From: JAGOCV01 sp049445855
GTDB taxonomy: Bacteria; Pseudomonadota; Gammaproteobacteria; Burkholderiales; Burkholderiaceae_C
Assembly: GCF_049445855.1 (NCBI RefSeq)
Contig: NZ_JBMSDV010000002.1
Span: forward strand, 620,001 to 684,000
Direction: 5' to 3'
DNA length: 64,000 nt
This document shows positions 24,596-33,578 of the stretch, piece after piece; the stretch's first letter is position 1; every line of letters begins with the position of its first letter. The notes below the pieces were generated by a model. The model had not been told where the DNA came from, did no database searches, and saw only the letters and a program-made list of their open reading frames with translations. Made by a program: the position numbers and the translations under genes.

Positions 24596-26947
24596 ATGAA
24601 ATTCCGCTTCCCGATCGTCATCATCGACGAGGACTTCCGTTCCGAGAACACGTCGGGCCTGGGCATCCGCGCACTGGCACAGGCGATCGAGACCGAGGGC
24701 TTCGAGGTGCTGGGGGTGACGAGCTATGGCGACCTGTCGCAGTTCGCGCAGCAGCAAAGCCGCGCGAGCGCGTTCATCCTGTCCATCGACGACGAGGAAT
24801 TCAGCCCCGGCCCGGACCTCGACCCCGCCGTGCTCAGCCTGCGTACCTTCATCCACGAGGTCCGTCGCAAGAACACCGACGTGCCGCTCTACATCTACGG
24901 CGAGACCAAGACCAGCCGCCACCTGCCCAACGACATCCTGCGCGAGCTGCACGGCTTCATCCACATGTTCGAGGACACGCCGGAGTTCGTGGCGCGCCAC
25001 ATCATCCGCGAGGCCAAGAGCTACCTGGAGGGCGTGCAGCCGCCGTTCTTCAAGGCGCTGCTCGACTACGCGGAAGACGGTTCGTATTCATGGCACTGCC
25101 CGGGCCACTCGGGCGGCGTGGCGTTCCTGAAGAGCCCCGTGGGCCAGATGTTCCACCAGTTCTTCGGCGAGAACATGCTGCGCGCCGACGTGTGCAATGC
25201 GGTGGAAGAGCTCGGCCAGCTGCTCGACCACACCGGCCCCGTGGCCGAGAGCGAGCGCAATGCCGCGCGCATCTTCAACGCGGACCATTGCTTCTTCGTG
25301 ACGAACGGCACATCCACGTCGAACAAGATGGTGTGGCACCACACGGTGGCACCGGGCGACGTGGTGGTGGTGGACCGCAACTGCCACAAGTCGAACCTGC
25401 ACGCGATCATCATGACGGGCGCGATTCCGGTGTTCCTCAAGCCCACGCGCAACCACTTCGGCATCATCGGCCCGATTCCGCGCAGCGAGTTCGATGTGGA
25501 GACCATCAAGGCCAAGATCCGCGCCAACCCGCTGCTGCAGGACGTGGACGCCGACAAGGTGAAGCCGCGTATCCTCACGCTCACGCAGTCCACCTACGAC
25601 GGCGTGGTCTACAACACCGAAACCATCAAGCAGGCGCTCGACGGTTACGTCGACACACTGCACTTCGACGAGGCCTGGCTGCCGCACGCGGCCTTCCACC
25701 CGTTCTACGGCCCGTACCACGCGATGGGCAAGAAGCGCGCGCGCCCGAAAGAGTCGCTGGTGTTTTCCACGCAGTCCACGCACAAGCTGCTGGCCGGCAT
25801 CAGCCAGGCCAGCCACGTGCTGGTGCAGGACTCGCAGGACCGCAAGCTCGACCGCCACCTGTTCAACGAGGCGTTCCTGATGCACACGTCCACGAGCCCG
25901 CAGTACGCCATCATCGCGAGCTGCGACGTGGCCGCCGCGATGATGGAGCCGCCCGGCGGCACCGCGCTGGTGGAAGAGAGCATTCTGGAGGCGCTGGACT
26001 TCCGCCGTGCCATGCGCCAGGTCGAGGCCGAGTTCGGCGCGAACGACTGGTGGTTCAAGGTCTGGGGCCCCGAGAAGCTGGCCGACGAAGGCATCGGCAC
26101 TGCCGACGACTGGATCATCAAGGGCGAAGACCGCGACGCGAAATGGCACGGCTTCGGCAAGCTGGCCGACGGCTTCAACATGCTCGACCCGATCAAGGCG
26201 ACCATCGTCACGCCGGGGCTGGACATGGACGGCAGCTTCGCCGAAACGGGCATTCCGGCGAGCATCGTGACCAAGTTCCTCGCCGAGCACGGCGTGATCG
26301 TGGAGAAGACGGGCCTGTACAGCTTCTTCATCATGTTCACCATCGGCATCACCAAGGGCCGCTGGAACACGCTGCTGACGGCGCTGCAGCAGTTCAAGGA
26401 CGATTACGAGAAGAACCAGCCGATGTGGCGCATCCTTCCGGAGTTCTGCCAGCAGCACAAGCGCTACGAGCGCATGGGCCTGCGCGACCTGTGCCAGCAC
26501 GTGCACAAGATGTACGCCGAGTACGACATCGCCCGCCTCACGACCGAGATGTACCTCTCGGACCTCGAGCCGGCCATGAAGCCCAGTGACGCCTACGCGC
26601 ACATCGCGCACCGTAAGACCGAGCGTGTGGAGATCGACCACCTCGAAGGCCGCATCACCACCAGCCTGATCACGCCGTACCCGCCGGGCATTCCGCTGCT
26701 GATTCCCGGTGAGGTGTTCAACAGGAAGATCGTCGACTACCTCAAGTTCTCGCGCGAGTTCAACGCCAAGTGCCCGGGTTTCGAGACCGACATTCACGGC
26801 CTGGTGGAGCTGGAAGACGCGAGCGGCAACGTGCGCTACTACGCGGACTGCGTGGCAGAAGGCAAGGTCGCGAGCCCGCAGCCGCTGGCCACCGAGGCCA
26901 ACGAAGTACATGTGGCTTCGGACAGCCCGTACAGCCGGACGATCTGA
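24596..26947 (+). CDS. arginine/lysine/ornithine decarboxylase (PLP fold type III, prokaryotic type)
   Basis: A 783-residue PLP enzyme of the AdiA/LdcC/SpeF class. It has an N-terminal receiver-like wing domain (MKFRFPIVIIDEDFRSENTS onward). The PLP core shows YSWHCPGHSGGVAF, TNGTSTSNKMVWH, LHFDEAWLPHAAF, and FSTQSTHKLLAGISQ with the Schiff-base Lys. The C-terminal domain closes with TPYPPGIPLLIPGE. Substrate choice among Arg, Lys and Orn cannot be decided by eye. The gene has a GGAGG-type site and is followed by a strong terminator. Confidence 0.93.
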   Translation: MKFRFPIVIIDEDFRSENTSGLGIRALAQAIETEGFEVLGVTSYGDLSQFAQQQSRASAFILSIDDEEFSPGPDLDPAVLSLRTFIHEVRRKNTDVPLYIYGETKTSRHLPNDILRELHGFIHMFEDTPEFVARHIIREAKSYLEGVQPPFFKALLDYAEDGSYSWHCPGHSGGVAFLKSPVGQMFHQFFGENMLRADVCNAVEELGQLLDHTGPVAESERNAARIFNADHCFFVTNGTSTSNKMVWHHTVAPGDVVVVDRNCHKSNLHAIIMTGAIPVFLKPTRNHFGIIGPIPRSEFDVETIKAKIRANPLLQDVDADKVKPRILTLTQSTYDGVVYNTETIKQALDGYVDTLHFDEAWLPHAAFHPFYGPYHAMGKKRARPKESLVFSTQSTHKLLAGISQASHVLVQDSQDRKLDRHLFNEAFLMHTSTSPQYAIIASCDVAAAMMEPPGGTALVEESILEALDFRRAMRQVEAEFGANDWWFKVWGPEKLADEGIGTADDWIIKGEDRDAKWHGFGKLADGFNMLDPIKATIVTPGLDMDGSFAETGIPASIVTKFLAEHGVIVEKTGLYSFFIMFTIGITKGRWNTLLTALQQFKDDYEKNQPMWRILPEFCQQHKRYERMGLRDLCQHVHKMYAEYDIARLTTEMYLSDLEPAMKPSDAYAHIAHRKTERVEIDHLEGRITTSLITPYPPGIPLLIPGEVFNRKIVDYLKFSREFNAKCPGFETDIHGLVELEDASGNVRYYADCVAEGKVASPQPLATEANEVHVASDSPYSRTI

Positions 26948-26951
26948 AAAG

Positions 26952-26981
26952 AAAAGGGCCTCACGAGAGGCCCTTTTTTTT
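26952..26981. terminator. bidirectional intrinsic terminator between decarboxylase gene and fabI
   Basis: GGGCCTC-ACGA-GAGGCCC (26956-26973) is flanked by AAAA on the left and eight T on the right. It can therefore end transcription from both the plus-strand decarboxylase gene (stop at 26947) and the minus-strand fabI gene (stop at 26996). Confidence 0.93.
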
Positions 26982-26995
26982 ATTGGCGCGATGGC

Positions 26996-27793
26996 TTATG
27001 AAGCCTCGGCCGGCTCCGCGATGCCGCCCACGGTCTGGCTGAAGCCGCCGTCCACATAGGTGATCTCGGCCGACACGCCGGAGGCCAGATCGCTCATCAG
27101 GAACGCGGCAACGTTGCCCACGTCCTCGATGGTCACGTTGCGGCGGATGGGCGAGGTCTCTGCCACCACCGACAGGATCTTGCCGAAACCCTTGATGCCG
27201 CTGGCCGCCAGCGTCTTGATCGGGCCGGCGGAGATGCCGTTCACGCGCATGCCCTTGGGGCCGAGCGACTCGGCCAGATAACGCACCGACGCTTCGAGCG
27301 AGGCCTTGGCGAGGCCCATGGTGTTGTAGTTCGGCACCGTGCGGATGGCGCCCAGATAGGTGAGCGTCAGCAGCGCGGACTTGTCGTTGAGGTAGGGCAG
27401 AGCTGACTTGGCCATCGCCGGGAAGCTGTATGCACTGATGTCGTGCGCGATCTTGAACGCCTCGCGCGAGAGGCCGTCGAGGAAGTCGCCGGCGATGGCT
27501 TCGCGCGGCGCGTAGCCGATGCTATGAACGAAGCCGTCGAACTTAGACCAATGCGCCGAAAGATCCTTGAACAGCTTCTCGATCTGGGCATCGTCACCCA
27601 CGTCGCAGTCGAACACGAGCGAGGAGCCGAAGTCGGCCGCGAACTCGGTGATGCGGTCCTTGAAGCGCTCGCCGACGTAACTGAAAGCGAGTTCTGCACC
27701 TTGCTGGTGACAGGCCCGTGCGATGCCGTAGGCGATGGAGCGGTTGGACAGAACGCCGGTGATGAGGAATTTCTTGCCTGTGAGGAAGCCCAT
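26996..27793 (-). CDS. fabI: enoyl-[acyl-carrier-protein] reductase (NADH)
   Basis: A 265-residue FabI, catalysing the last reduction of fatty-acid elongation in the cytoplasm. It has the N-terminal MGFLTGKKFLITGVLSNRSI with the NADH-binding GVLSNRSIA, SIGYAPREAI, and the catalytic Tyr-x6-Lys in NYNTMGLAKASLE, with the upstream Tyr of LTYLGA. The C-terminus includes SGVSAEITYVDGGFS. The start at 27793 is the canonical FabI N-terminus. It is divergent from the yejA-like gene with only 37 bp between the starts. Confidence 0.97.
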   Translation of the reverse strand: MGFLTGKKFLITGVLSNRSIAYGIARACHQQGAELAFSYVGERFKDRITEFAADFGSSLVFDCDVGDDAQIEKLFKDLSAHWSKFDGFVHSIGYAPREAIAGDFLDGLSREAFKIAHDISAYSFPAMAKSALPYLNDKSALLTLTYLGAIRTVPNYNTMGLAKASLEASVRYLAESLGPKGMRVNGISAGPIKTLAASGIKGFGKILSVVAETSPIRRNVTIEDVGNVAAFLMSDLASGVSAEITYVDGGFSQTVGGIAEPAEAS

Positions 27794-27830
27794 ATGTCTC
27801 TCGGGTTGAAAACTTGGGCAGAATTGTCGC

Positions 27831-29645
27831 ATGCGTGGTTTGCTGTTCTGCGTGCTCTGGTTGTTGTCGCTGCCCGGCTGGGCCGCGCATGCATACGCCC
27901 AGTTCGGCGACATCAAGTACGCGCCGGGCTTCACGCACTTCAGCTACGTCAACCCCAACGCGCCCAAGGGCGGCGAGATCCGGCTGGTTCCCCCGACGCG
28001 GCCCACCAACTTCGACAAGTTCAACCCGTTCACGCTGAAGGGCACCGCGCCTTACGGCCTGGGCATGCTCATGTTCGAAAGCCTGCTCACCGGCAACAGC
28101 GAAGAGCCGACCACCGCCTACGGCCTGCTGGCCGAAGACGTCGAAGTGGCGGCCGACGGCCTCTCGGCCACGTTCCGCATCAACCCCAAGGCGAAGTTCA
28201 ACGACGGCTCGCCGGTGCTGGCGGCCGATGTCGTGCATTCGTACAAGACGCTCATCAGCAAGGAAGCCGCGCCGCAGTTCCGCACGATCTATGCGGAAGT
28301 GAAGCAGGCGGTGGTGGTGTCCGACCGCGTGGTGCGCTTCGACTTCGCGAGCCCCAACCCTGAATTGCCGCTGGTCGTGGGCGGCATGGCGGTGTTCAGC
28401 CGCGCCTGGGGCAAGGGCAAGCCGTTCGATCAGGTGCTGACCGAACTGCCGATTTCCTCCGGCCCCTACAAGCTGCCGAGCGGCCGGCTGGGCCGCGACA
28501 TCACCTATGTGCGCGACACGAACTACTGGGGTGCGGACCTGCCGGTGCGGCGTGGGCACTACAACTTCGACCGCGTCACTTTCAAGATCTACCTCGACGA
28601 CACGGCACGCTTCGAAGGGCTGAAGGCGGGTGAATACGACTTCATGCGCGAGTTCACCTCGCGCAACTGGGCGCGCCAGTACTACGGACGCGTGTTCGAA
28701 AACGGCACGCTGAAGAAGCGGGCGTTCAAGACCGGCAACCCGGGCGACTACCAGGGCTTCGTCTTCAACCTGCGCAAGGACAAGTTCAAGGACGTGCGCG
28801 TGCGCCAGGCCATCGGCCTCGCGTACGACTTCCAGTGGCTCAACCGCCAGATGTTCTACGGTCTGTACCAGCGTGTGGAAGGCTGGTTTCCCAACAGCGA
28901 GTTCCATGCGGAAGGCTTGCCCAAGGCCGATGAACTCGCGTTGATGGAGCCGCTGCGCGACAAGATGCGGCCCGAGGTCTTCGGCCCGGCCTTCGAGTCG
29001 CCGACCACGGTCGCGCCGCACAGCCTGCGCGAGAACCTGCGCAAGGCGCAAGCGCTGCTGGCCGAGGCGGGCTGGACCTACCGCGACGGCGCGCTGCGCA
29101 ATGCCAAGGGAGAAGCCTTCACCATCGAACTCCTGAACGACCAGCCGTCGATCATCCGCGTGATCGCGCCGCTGCAGGCGAACCTGCGCAAGCTCGGCAT
29201 CCAGATGAATTTCCGCACGGTCGACTTCTCGCTGTCGCAGCAGCGCATGGACAACTTCGATTTCGAGATGACGACGATCCGCATTCCCGGCACCACCGCG
29301 CCGGGCGGCGAATTGTTCGAGCGCTTCGGCTCGAAGGCGGCCGCGACGACGGGTTCGTCCAACATCTGGGGAATCGCCGATCCGGCGGTGGACGCGATCG
29401 TCGGCAAAGTCGTCGCGGCCAAGACGCGGCCCGAACTCGCCACCGCGATGCGCGTGCTCGACCGGTTGCTCTCGCACAACCATTACGGCATTCCGCAGTA
29501 TTACGGCAGCGACTTCCTCATCGGCTACCGCCCGGCGCCGTTCGTGCTGCCGGAGGTGATCCCGCCTTATTACGATGCGCACAACTGGGCCGTGTCGACC
29601 TGGTGGTCTTCGCAAGGGTCACAAGTTCCGAAAGCCAGCCAGTAA
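27831..29645 (+). CDS. YejA-like ABC transporter substrate-binding protein
   Basis: A 604-residue family-5 binding protein. It has an N-terminal signal (MRGLLFCVLWLLSLPGWAAH) and the YejA-type opening FTHFSYVNPNAPKGGEIRL. Further signatures are SATFRINPKAKFNDGSPVLA, GPYKLPSGRLGRDITYVRD and PGDYQGFVFNLRKDKFKDVR. In E. coli the YejABEF transporter imports peptides, including microcin C. It leads an operon with yejB, yejE and yejF homologues at 2 nt, overlapping and 4-nt-overlap spacing. The physiological cargo here is unknown. Confidence 0.9.
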   Translation: MRGLLFCVLWLLSLPGWAAHAYAQFGDIKYAPGFTHFSYVNPNAPKGGEIRLVPPTRPTNFDKFNPFTLKGTAPYGLGMLMFESLLTGNSEEPTTAYGLLAEDVEVAADGLSATFRINPKAKFNDGSPVLAADVVHSYKTLISKEAAPQFRTIYAEVKQAVVVSDRVVRFDFASPNPELPLVVGGMAVFSRAWGKGKPFDQVLTELPISSGPYKLPSGRLGRDITYVRDTNYWGADLPVRRGHYNFDRVTFKIYLDDTARFEGLKAGEYDFMREFTSRNWARQYYGRVFENGTLKKRAFKTGNPGDYQGFVFNLRKDKFKDVRVRQAIGLAYDFQWLNRQMFYGLYQRVEGWFPNSEFHAEGLPKADELALMEPLRDKMRPEVFGPAFESPTTVAPHSLRENLRKAQALLAEAGWTYRDGALRNAKGEAFTIELLNDQPSIIRVIAPLQANLRKLGIQMNFRTVDFSLSQQRMDNFDFEMTTIRIPGTTAPGGELFERFGSKAAATTGSSNIWGIADPAVDAIVGKVVAAKTRPELATAMRVLDRLLSHNHYGIPQYYGSDFLIGYRPAPFVLPEVIPPYYDAHNWAVSTWWSSQGSQVPKASQ

Positions 29646-29647
29646 AC

Positions 29648-30682
29648 ATGCCCGCCTATATCCTCAAGCGCCTGCTGCTGATGATCCCGACGCTCTTCGG
29701 CATCCTGCTGGTGACGTTCTCCATCATCCAGTTCGTGCCGGGCGGGCCGGTGGAGCAGATGGTGGCGCAATTGCAAGGGCGCGACTCGGGCGGCGAGGGC
29801 GCGGCCGCCAGTGGCGCCGGCTATCGCGGACGGCAGGGCGTGGACCCGAAACGCATCGAAGAAATCAAGCAGCTCTACGGTTTCGACAAGCCGGCGCACG
29901 AGCGCTTCGTGCAGATGATCGGACAGTTCCTGCGCTTCGACCTGGGCAAGAGCTTCTACCAGCACAAGGACGTGTGGGAACTGATCAAGGAGAAGCTGCC
30001 GGTGTCCATCAGCCTCGGGTTGTGGACCTTCTTCATCAGCTACCTGATCGCGGTGCCGCTGGGCGTGTCGAAAGCCGTGCGGGCGGGCTCGCGCTTCGAC
30101 TTCCTCACCACGCTCATCGTGCTGGTGGGCTATGCGATTCCGGGCTTCGTGCTGGGCGTGGCGCTGCTGGTGGTGTTCGGCGGGCAGTTGCAGTGGTTCC
30201 CGTTGCGCGGGCTGACTTCGTCCGGCTGGGAGCAACTCAGCTGGGGCGGCAAGGTGGTGGACTATCTGTGGCACATCACGCTGCCGGTCATCGCGATGGT
30301 GCTGGGCAGCTTCGCGGTGACGGCCATGCTCACCAAGAATTCGTTTCTCGAAGAGATCCGCAAGCAGTACGTGCTGACGGCGCGCGCCAAGGGTCTGGCC
30401 GAACGGCAGGTGCTGTGGAAGCACGTGTTCCGCAATGCGTTGATCCCGATCATCACGGGCTTCCCGGCGGCGTTCATCGGGGCGTTCTTCACCGGCTCGC
30501 TGCTGATCGAGACGCTGTTCTCGCTCGACGGGCTGGGCTTGCTGAGCTACGAGAGCGTGATCCGCCGCGACTACCCGGTCGTGTTGGGGACGCTTTATTT
30601 CTTCACGCTGATCGGGTTGGTGACCAAGCTGATCAGCGACCTCACTTATGTCTGGGTGGACCCGCGTGTCAAGTTTGACTGA
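29648..30682 (+). CDS. YejB-like ABC transporter permease
   Basis: A 344-residue inner-membrane permease with DppB-type topology: MPAYILKRLLLMIPTLFGIL at the N-terminus, FVPGGPVEQMVAQLQGRDSG, then the EAA loop containing YVLTARAKGLAERQVLWKHV. The long insert after PGGPVEQM (about residues 35-60) is typical of YejB. The ATG at 29648 is 2 nt after the binding-protein stop. It overlaps the next permease by 35 nt if the longest start of that gene is used. Confidence 0.93.
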   Translation: MPAYILKRLLLMIPTLFGILLVTFSIIQFVPGGPVEQMVAQLQGRDSGGEGAAASGAGYRGRQGVDPKRIEEIKQLYGFDKPAHERFVQMIGQFLRFDLGKSFYQHKDVWELIKEKLPVSISLGLWTFFISYLIAVPLGVSKAVRAGSRFDFLTTLIVLVGYAIPGFVLGVALLVVFGGQLQWFPLRGLTSSGWEQLSWGGKVVDYLWHITLPVIAMVLGSFAVTAMLTKNSFLEEIRKQYVLTARAKGLAERQVLWKHVFRNALIPIITGFPAAFIGAFFTGSLLIETLFSLDGLGLLSYESVIRRDYPVVLGTLYFFTLIGLVTKLISDLTYVWVDPRVKFD

Positions 30683-31796
30683 CCCCCCCGAAGCGGCCGA
30701 TGGCCGCCTCCCCCCCGGGGGGGCGCCACCAGTGGCCGGGCAGAGCCCGATCCGCGGTGGCTCTGGGCCCGTCTCTGTCTCGCCGGGTAAGCGTGCCTGG
30801 CGGCGGTTCCGGAAGAACAAGCTCGGCTTCTACAGTCTGGTTCTGTTCTGCACGCTGGTGGTGTTGAGCCTGTTCGCGGAAGTGCTCTCCAACGACAAGC
30901 CGCTGTTGGTGCGCTACGAGGGGCGGCTCTACTTTCCGCTGGTGAAGGACTATTCCGAGAAGACGTTCGGCGGTGATTTCGAAGCGCCGACGGACTATCT
31001 CGACCCGTTCATCAAGGATCAGTTCGCCAAGCCAGGCAACTGGGCGGTGTATCCGCTCAACCCGTACGGGCCGCGCACGCTGAACTATTTTGCGAGCAAG
31101 CCGAACCCGGCCGCCCCTTCGTCGGAGAACTATTTCGGCACGGACGATCGCGGGCGCGACCTGTTGGCGCAGTTGATCTATGGTTTCCGGGTGAGCGCGT
31201 TGTTCGCGCTGGCGCTGACGGCCGTGGGCGTGGTGGTCGGCGTGCTGATGGGGGCGATACAGGGGTACGCGGGCGGCAAGACCGACCTGGCGTTCCAGCG
31301 CGTGATCGAGATCTGGTCTTCGATGCCCGAGCTGTACCTGCTGATCATCTTCAGCGCGATCTTCGCGCCCAGCGTGGCGCTGCTGCTGATCCTGTTGAGC
31401 CTCTTCGGCTGGATGGGCCTCGCCGACTACGTGCGCGCCGAGTTCCTTCGCAACCGGCAGATGGATTACGTGCGGTCGGCACGTGCACTCGGCGTGGGCA
31501 ATCTGCGCATCATGTGGCGGCACATCCTGCCCAACAGCATGACGCCGGTGGTGACCTTCCTGCCGTTCCGCATGAGTGCGGCCATCCTGGCGCTGACTTC
31601 GCTCGACTTCCTGGGCCTCGGTGTTCCGCCCGGCACGCCGTCGCTGGGCGAACTGCTCAACCAGGGCAAGGCCAACATCGATGCGTGGTGGATTTCCATG
31701 TCCACCTTCGCGGTGCTGGTCATCACGCTGCTGCTGCTCACCTTCATGGGCGACGCGCTGCGCGACGCACTGGATCCGAGAAAGGCCGACCGATGA
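30648..31796 (+). CDS. YejE-like ABC transporter permease with repeat-derived N-terminus
   Basis: A DppC/YejE permease of up to 382 residues. The real core begins near residue 47 (KRAWRRFRKNKLGFYSLVLF), followed by the long periplasmic insert (YEGRLYFPLVKDYSEKTFGG), TDDRGRDLLAQLIYGFRVSA and the EAA loop MDYVRSARALGVGNLRIMWR. Residues about 11-46 are encoded by a GC-rich interspersed repeat and have no family similarity. The start is uncertain: ATG at 30648 inside yejB, or GTG at 30666. Either way the frame runs through the repeat. The stop overlaps the yejF start (ATGA). Confidence 0.88.
   Translation: MSGWTRVSSLTDPPEAADGRLPPGGAPPVAGQSPIRGGSGPVSVSPGKRAWRRFRKNKLGFYSLVLFCTLVVLSLFAEVLSNDKPLLVRYEGRLYFPLVKDYSEKTFGGDFEAPTDYLDPFIKDQFAKPGNWAVYPLNPYGPRTLNYFASKPNPAAPSSENYFGTDDRGRDLLAQLIYGFRVSALFALALTAVGVVVGVLMGAIQGYAGGKTDLAFQRVIEIWSSMPELYLLIIFSAIFAPSVALLLILLSLFGWMGLADYVRAEFLRNRQMDYVRSARALGVGNLRIMWRHILPNSMTPVVTFLPFRMSAAILALTSLDFLGLGVPPGTPSLGELLNQGKANIDAWWISMSTFAVLVITLLLLTFMGDALRDALDPRKADR
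30681..30785 (+). repeat. GC-rich interspersed repeat with nested hairpins
   Basis: About 105 bp of stem-forming sequence: GCGGCC-GAT-GGCCGC (30693-30707), CCCCCCC-GGGGGGG (30710-30723), then CCACC (30727-30731) with GGTGG (30756-30760) enclosing further stems. It resembles an intergenic repeat I recall from Comamonadaceae genomes. Only this copy was seen in the window. It lies at the junction of yejB and yejE and is translated into the yejE N-terminus. Confidence 0.6.
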
Positions 31797-33430
31797 GCAC
31801 CGGTTCCGACAAGCCCTTGCTGGACGTGCGCGGCCTGACCGTGGATTTCGGCGGTGAGCCGGTCGTGCGCGGCATCGACTTCCACATCCAGCCCGGCGAA
31901 AAGCTCGCGCTGGTGGGGGAATCCGGTTCGGGCAAGACCGTGAGCGCGCTGAGCTTGCTGAAGCTCGTGCAGAACGCCAACGTCACTGGTCAGGCACTCT
32001 TCAGCGGTCCGTCCGGATCAGGCCCCGGCGAAGCGGAGGCGACCACAGATCTGCTGGCGCTGTCCGAGCGTGAGTTGCGCGGCGTGCGCGGCCGCGACAT
32101 CGCGATGATTTTCCAGGAGCCCATGACGGCCCTGAACCCGCTCTACACCGTGGGCGACCAGATTGCCGAGGTGCTGCAGCTCAAGCAAGGCCTCACGCGC
32201 GCTGACGCATGGAAGGCTGCCGTGGCGCGCCTGGCAGAAACCGGCATTCCCGAACCCGAGCGACGGGCGGGCAGTTTCCCGCACCAGTTGTCCGGCGGTC
32301 AGCGCCAGCGCGCGATGATCGCCATGGCACTGGCCTGTGAGCCCAAGCTGCTGCTGGCGGATGAACCCACCACCGCGCTGGACGTCACACTGCGTGCGCA
32401 GATACTCGAATTGCTGGCGACGCTCCAGGCGAAAAACGGCATGGCCGTGTTGCTCATCACGCACGACCTGAACCTCGTGCGCCGCTTCGCGGACCGGGTG
32501 GCGGTCATGGAAAAGGGCGTGATCGTCGAGCAGGGCGCGGTGAACGACATCCTGTCCCATCCGCAGCACGCTTACACGCAGCGTCTCGTGGACAGCAAGC
32601 CCGGGCGCGACGTGCCACGGGCCGACGGCTCGGAGCCGATCCTGATGCAGGGTTACGACGTTCGGGTGGCCTATGGCGTGGCCAAACCGGGCATCAGCGG
32701 CTGGTTCTCGCGCGGTGAGTTTGTGGCCGTGAAGGGCGCAAGCTTTGCGCTGCGGGGCGGCACCACACTGGGCGTGATGGGCGAGTCCGGCTCTGGCAAG
32801 TCCACGCTGGCGCTGGCCGCGCTCGGACTGCTGCCGCACCGCGGCTCGCTGCAGGTCAAAGGTCAGGGCTGGAAAGAGGCGGGCCGGGCGGGGCGGCAAG
32901 CCTTGCGGCGCACCATCCAGGTGGTCTTCCAGGACCCGTTCTCGTCGCTGTCGCCCCGCATGACCGTGGAAGAACTGGTCGGCGAAGGCCTGCTGGTGCA
33001 CGAGCCCGGGCTCGACGAGGCGCAACGCCGGCAGCGCGTGCTCCAGGCGCTCGATGACGTGGGGTTGACGGAAGACCGCTTTCCCGGCCTGCTGGGTCGA
33101 TACCCGCACGAATTTTCCGGTGGCCAGCGTCAGCGCCTGGCGATCGCCCGGGCGCTGATCGTGCAGCCGCAGGTCCTGGTGCTGGACGAGCCCACCAGCG
33201 CGCTGGACGTGACCATCCAGAAGCAGGTGCTGGCGCTGCTGCAGCGGCTGCAGCGGGACAAGGGACTGGCCTACCTGCTGATCACCCACGACGTGGATGT
33301 GGTCAGGGCGATGGCGCACGACGTCATGGTCATGAAGGACGGCGAGGTGCTGGAGGCCGGACCACTGGCGGAGGTGCTGGACTCGCCGCGCCACGACTAC
33401 ACGCGCCAGTTGGTGGCTGCTGCCGGCTAG
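31793..33430 (+). CDS. YejF-like dual-ATPase ABC transporter ATP-binding protein
   Basis: A 545-residue protein with two fused ABC ATPase domains (about 1-265 and 285-545). The first has Walker A GESGSGKTVSAL, signature LSGGQRQRAMIAM and Walker B LLLADEPTTALD. The second has GESGSGKSTLAL, FSGGQRQRLAIAR and LVLDEPTSALD. Both sites look intact. It overlaps the permease stop by 4 nt. It drives the YejAB/E importer from the cytoplasmic face. Confidence 0.95.
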   Translation: MSTGSDKPLLDVRGLTVDFGGEPVVRGIDFHIQPGEKLALVGESGSGKTVSALSLLKLVQNANVTGQALFSGPSGSGPGEAEATTDLLALSERELRGVRGRDIAMIFQEPMTALNPLYTVGDQIAEVLQLKQGLTRADAWKAAVARLAETGIPEPERRAGSFPHQLSGGQRQRAMIAMALACEPKLLLADEPTTALDVTLRAQILELLATLQAKNGMAVLLITHDLNLVRRFADRVAVMEKGVIVEQGAVNDILSHPQHAYTQRLVDSKPGRDVPRADGSEPILMQGYDVRVAYGVAKPGISGWFSRGEFVAVKGASFALRGGTTLGVMGESGSGKSTLALAALGLLPHRGSLQVKGQGWKEAGRAGRQALRRTIQVVFQDPFSSLSPRMTVEELVGEGLLVHEPGLDEAQRRQRVLQALDDVGLTEDRFPGLLGRYPHEFSGGQRQRLAIARALIVQPQVLVLDEPTSALDVTIQKQVLALLQRLQRDKGLAYLLITHDVDVVRAMAHDVMVMKDGEVLEAGPLAEVLDSPRHDYTRQLVAAAG

Positions 33431-33457
33431 GCGGGCGGTCCGGCACTGCTTAAACCC

Positions 33458-33486
33458 TTGCAAATCAAGGGTTTGCGGGCTATAAT
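33458..33486 (+). promoter_or_regulatory. sigma-70 promoter of the rimP-nusA-infB operon
   Basis: TTGCAA (33458-33463) and a perfect TATAAT (33481-33486) are separated by 17 bp, a near-consensus sigma-70 promoter. Transcription should begin near 33493, directly before the leader hairpin at 33502-33527 and about 85 nt upstream of the rimP GTG start. Confidence 0.85.
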
Positions 33487-33501
33487 CATGGGCAAACGAC
33501 C

Positions 33502-33530
33502 AAACGGGCGGCACCAACCGCCCGTTTTTT
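33502..33530 (+). terminator. leader intrinsic terminator/attenuator upstream of rimP
   Basis: AAACGGGCGG-CACCAA-CCGCCCGTTT (33502-33527) is a perfect 10-bp stem followed by more T. It lies only about 10 nt after the expected transcription start. As it stands in front of rimP-nusA-infB it should abort much transcription, so it may act as an attenuator. Leader terminators upstream of rimP are known in enterobacteria, and NusA is known to act on hairpin termination. Confidence 0.75.
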
Positions 33531-33578
33531 ATGGGCGTTCGGTTTTGATGGCTTAGACATCGGGGGTCTTGCAATTTC

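Noticed and set aside
25088..26911. 607-codon open frame antisense to the decarboxylase gene
   Set aside because: Mirror of a conserved PLP enzyme; no recognisable domain or ribosome site.
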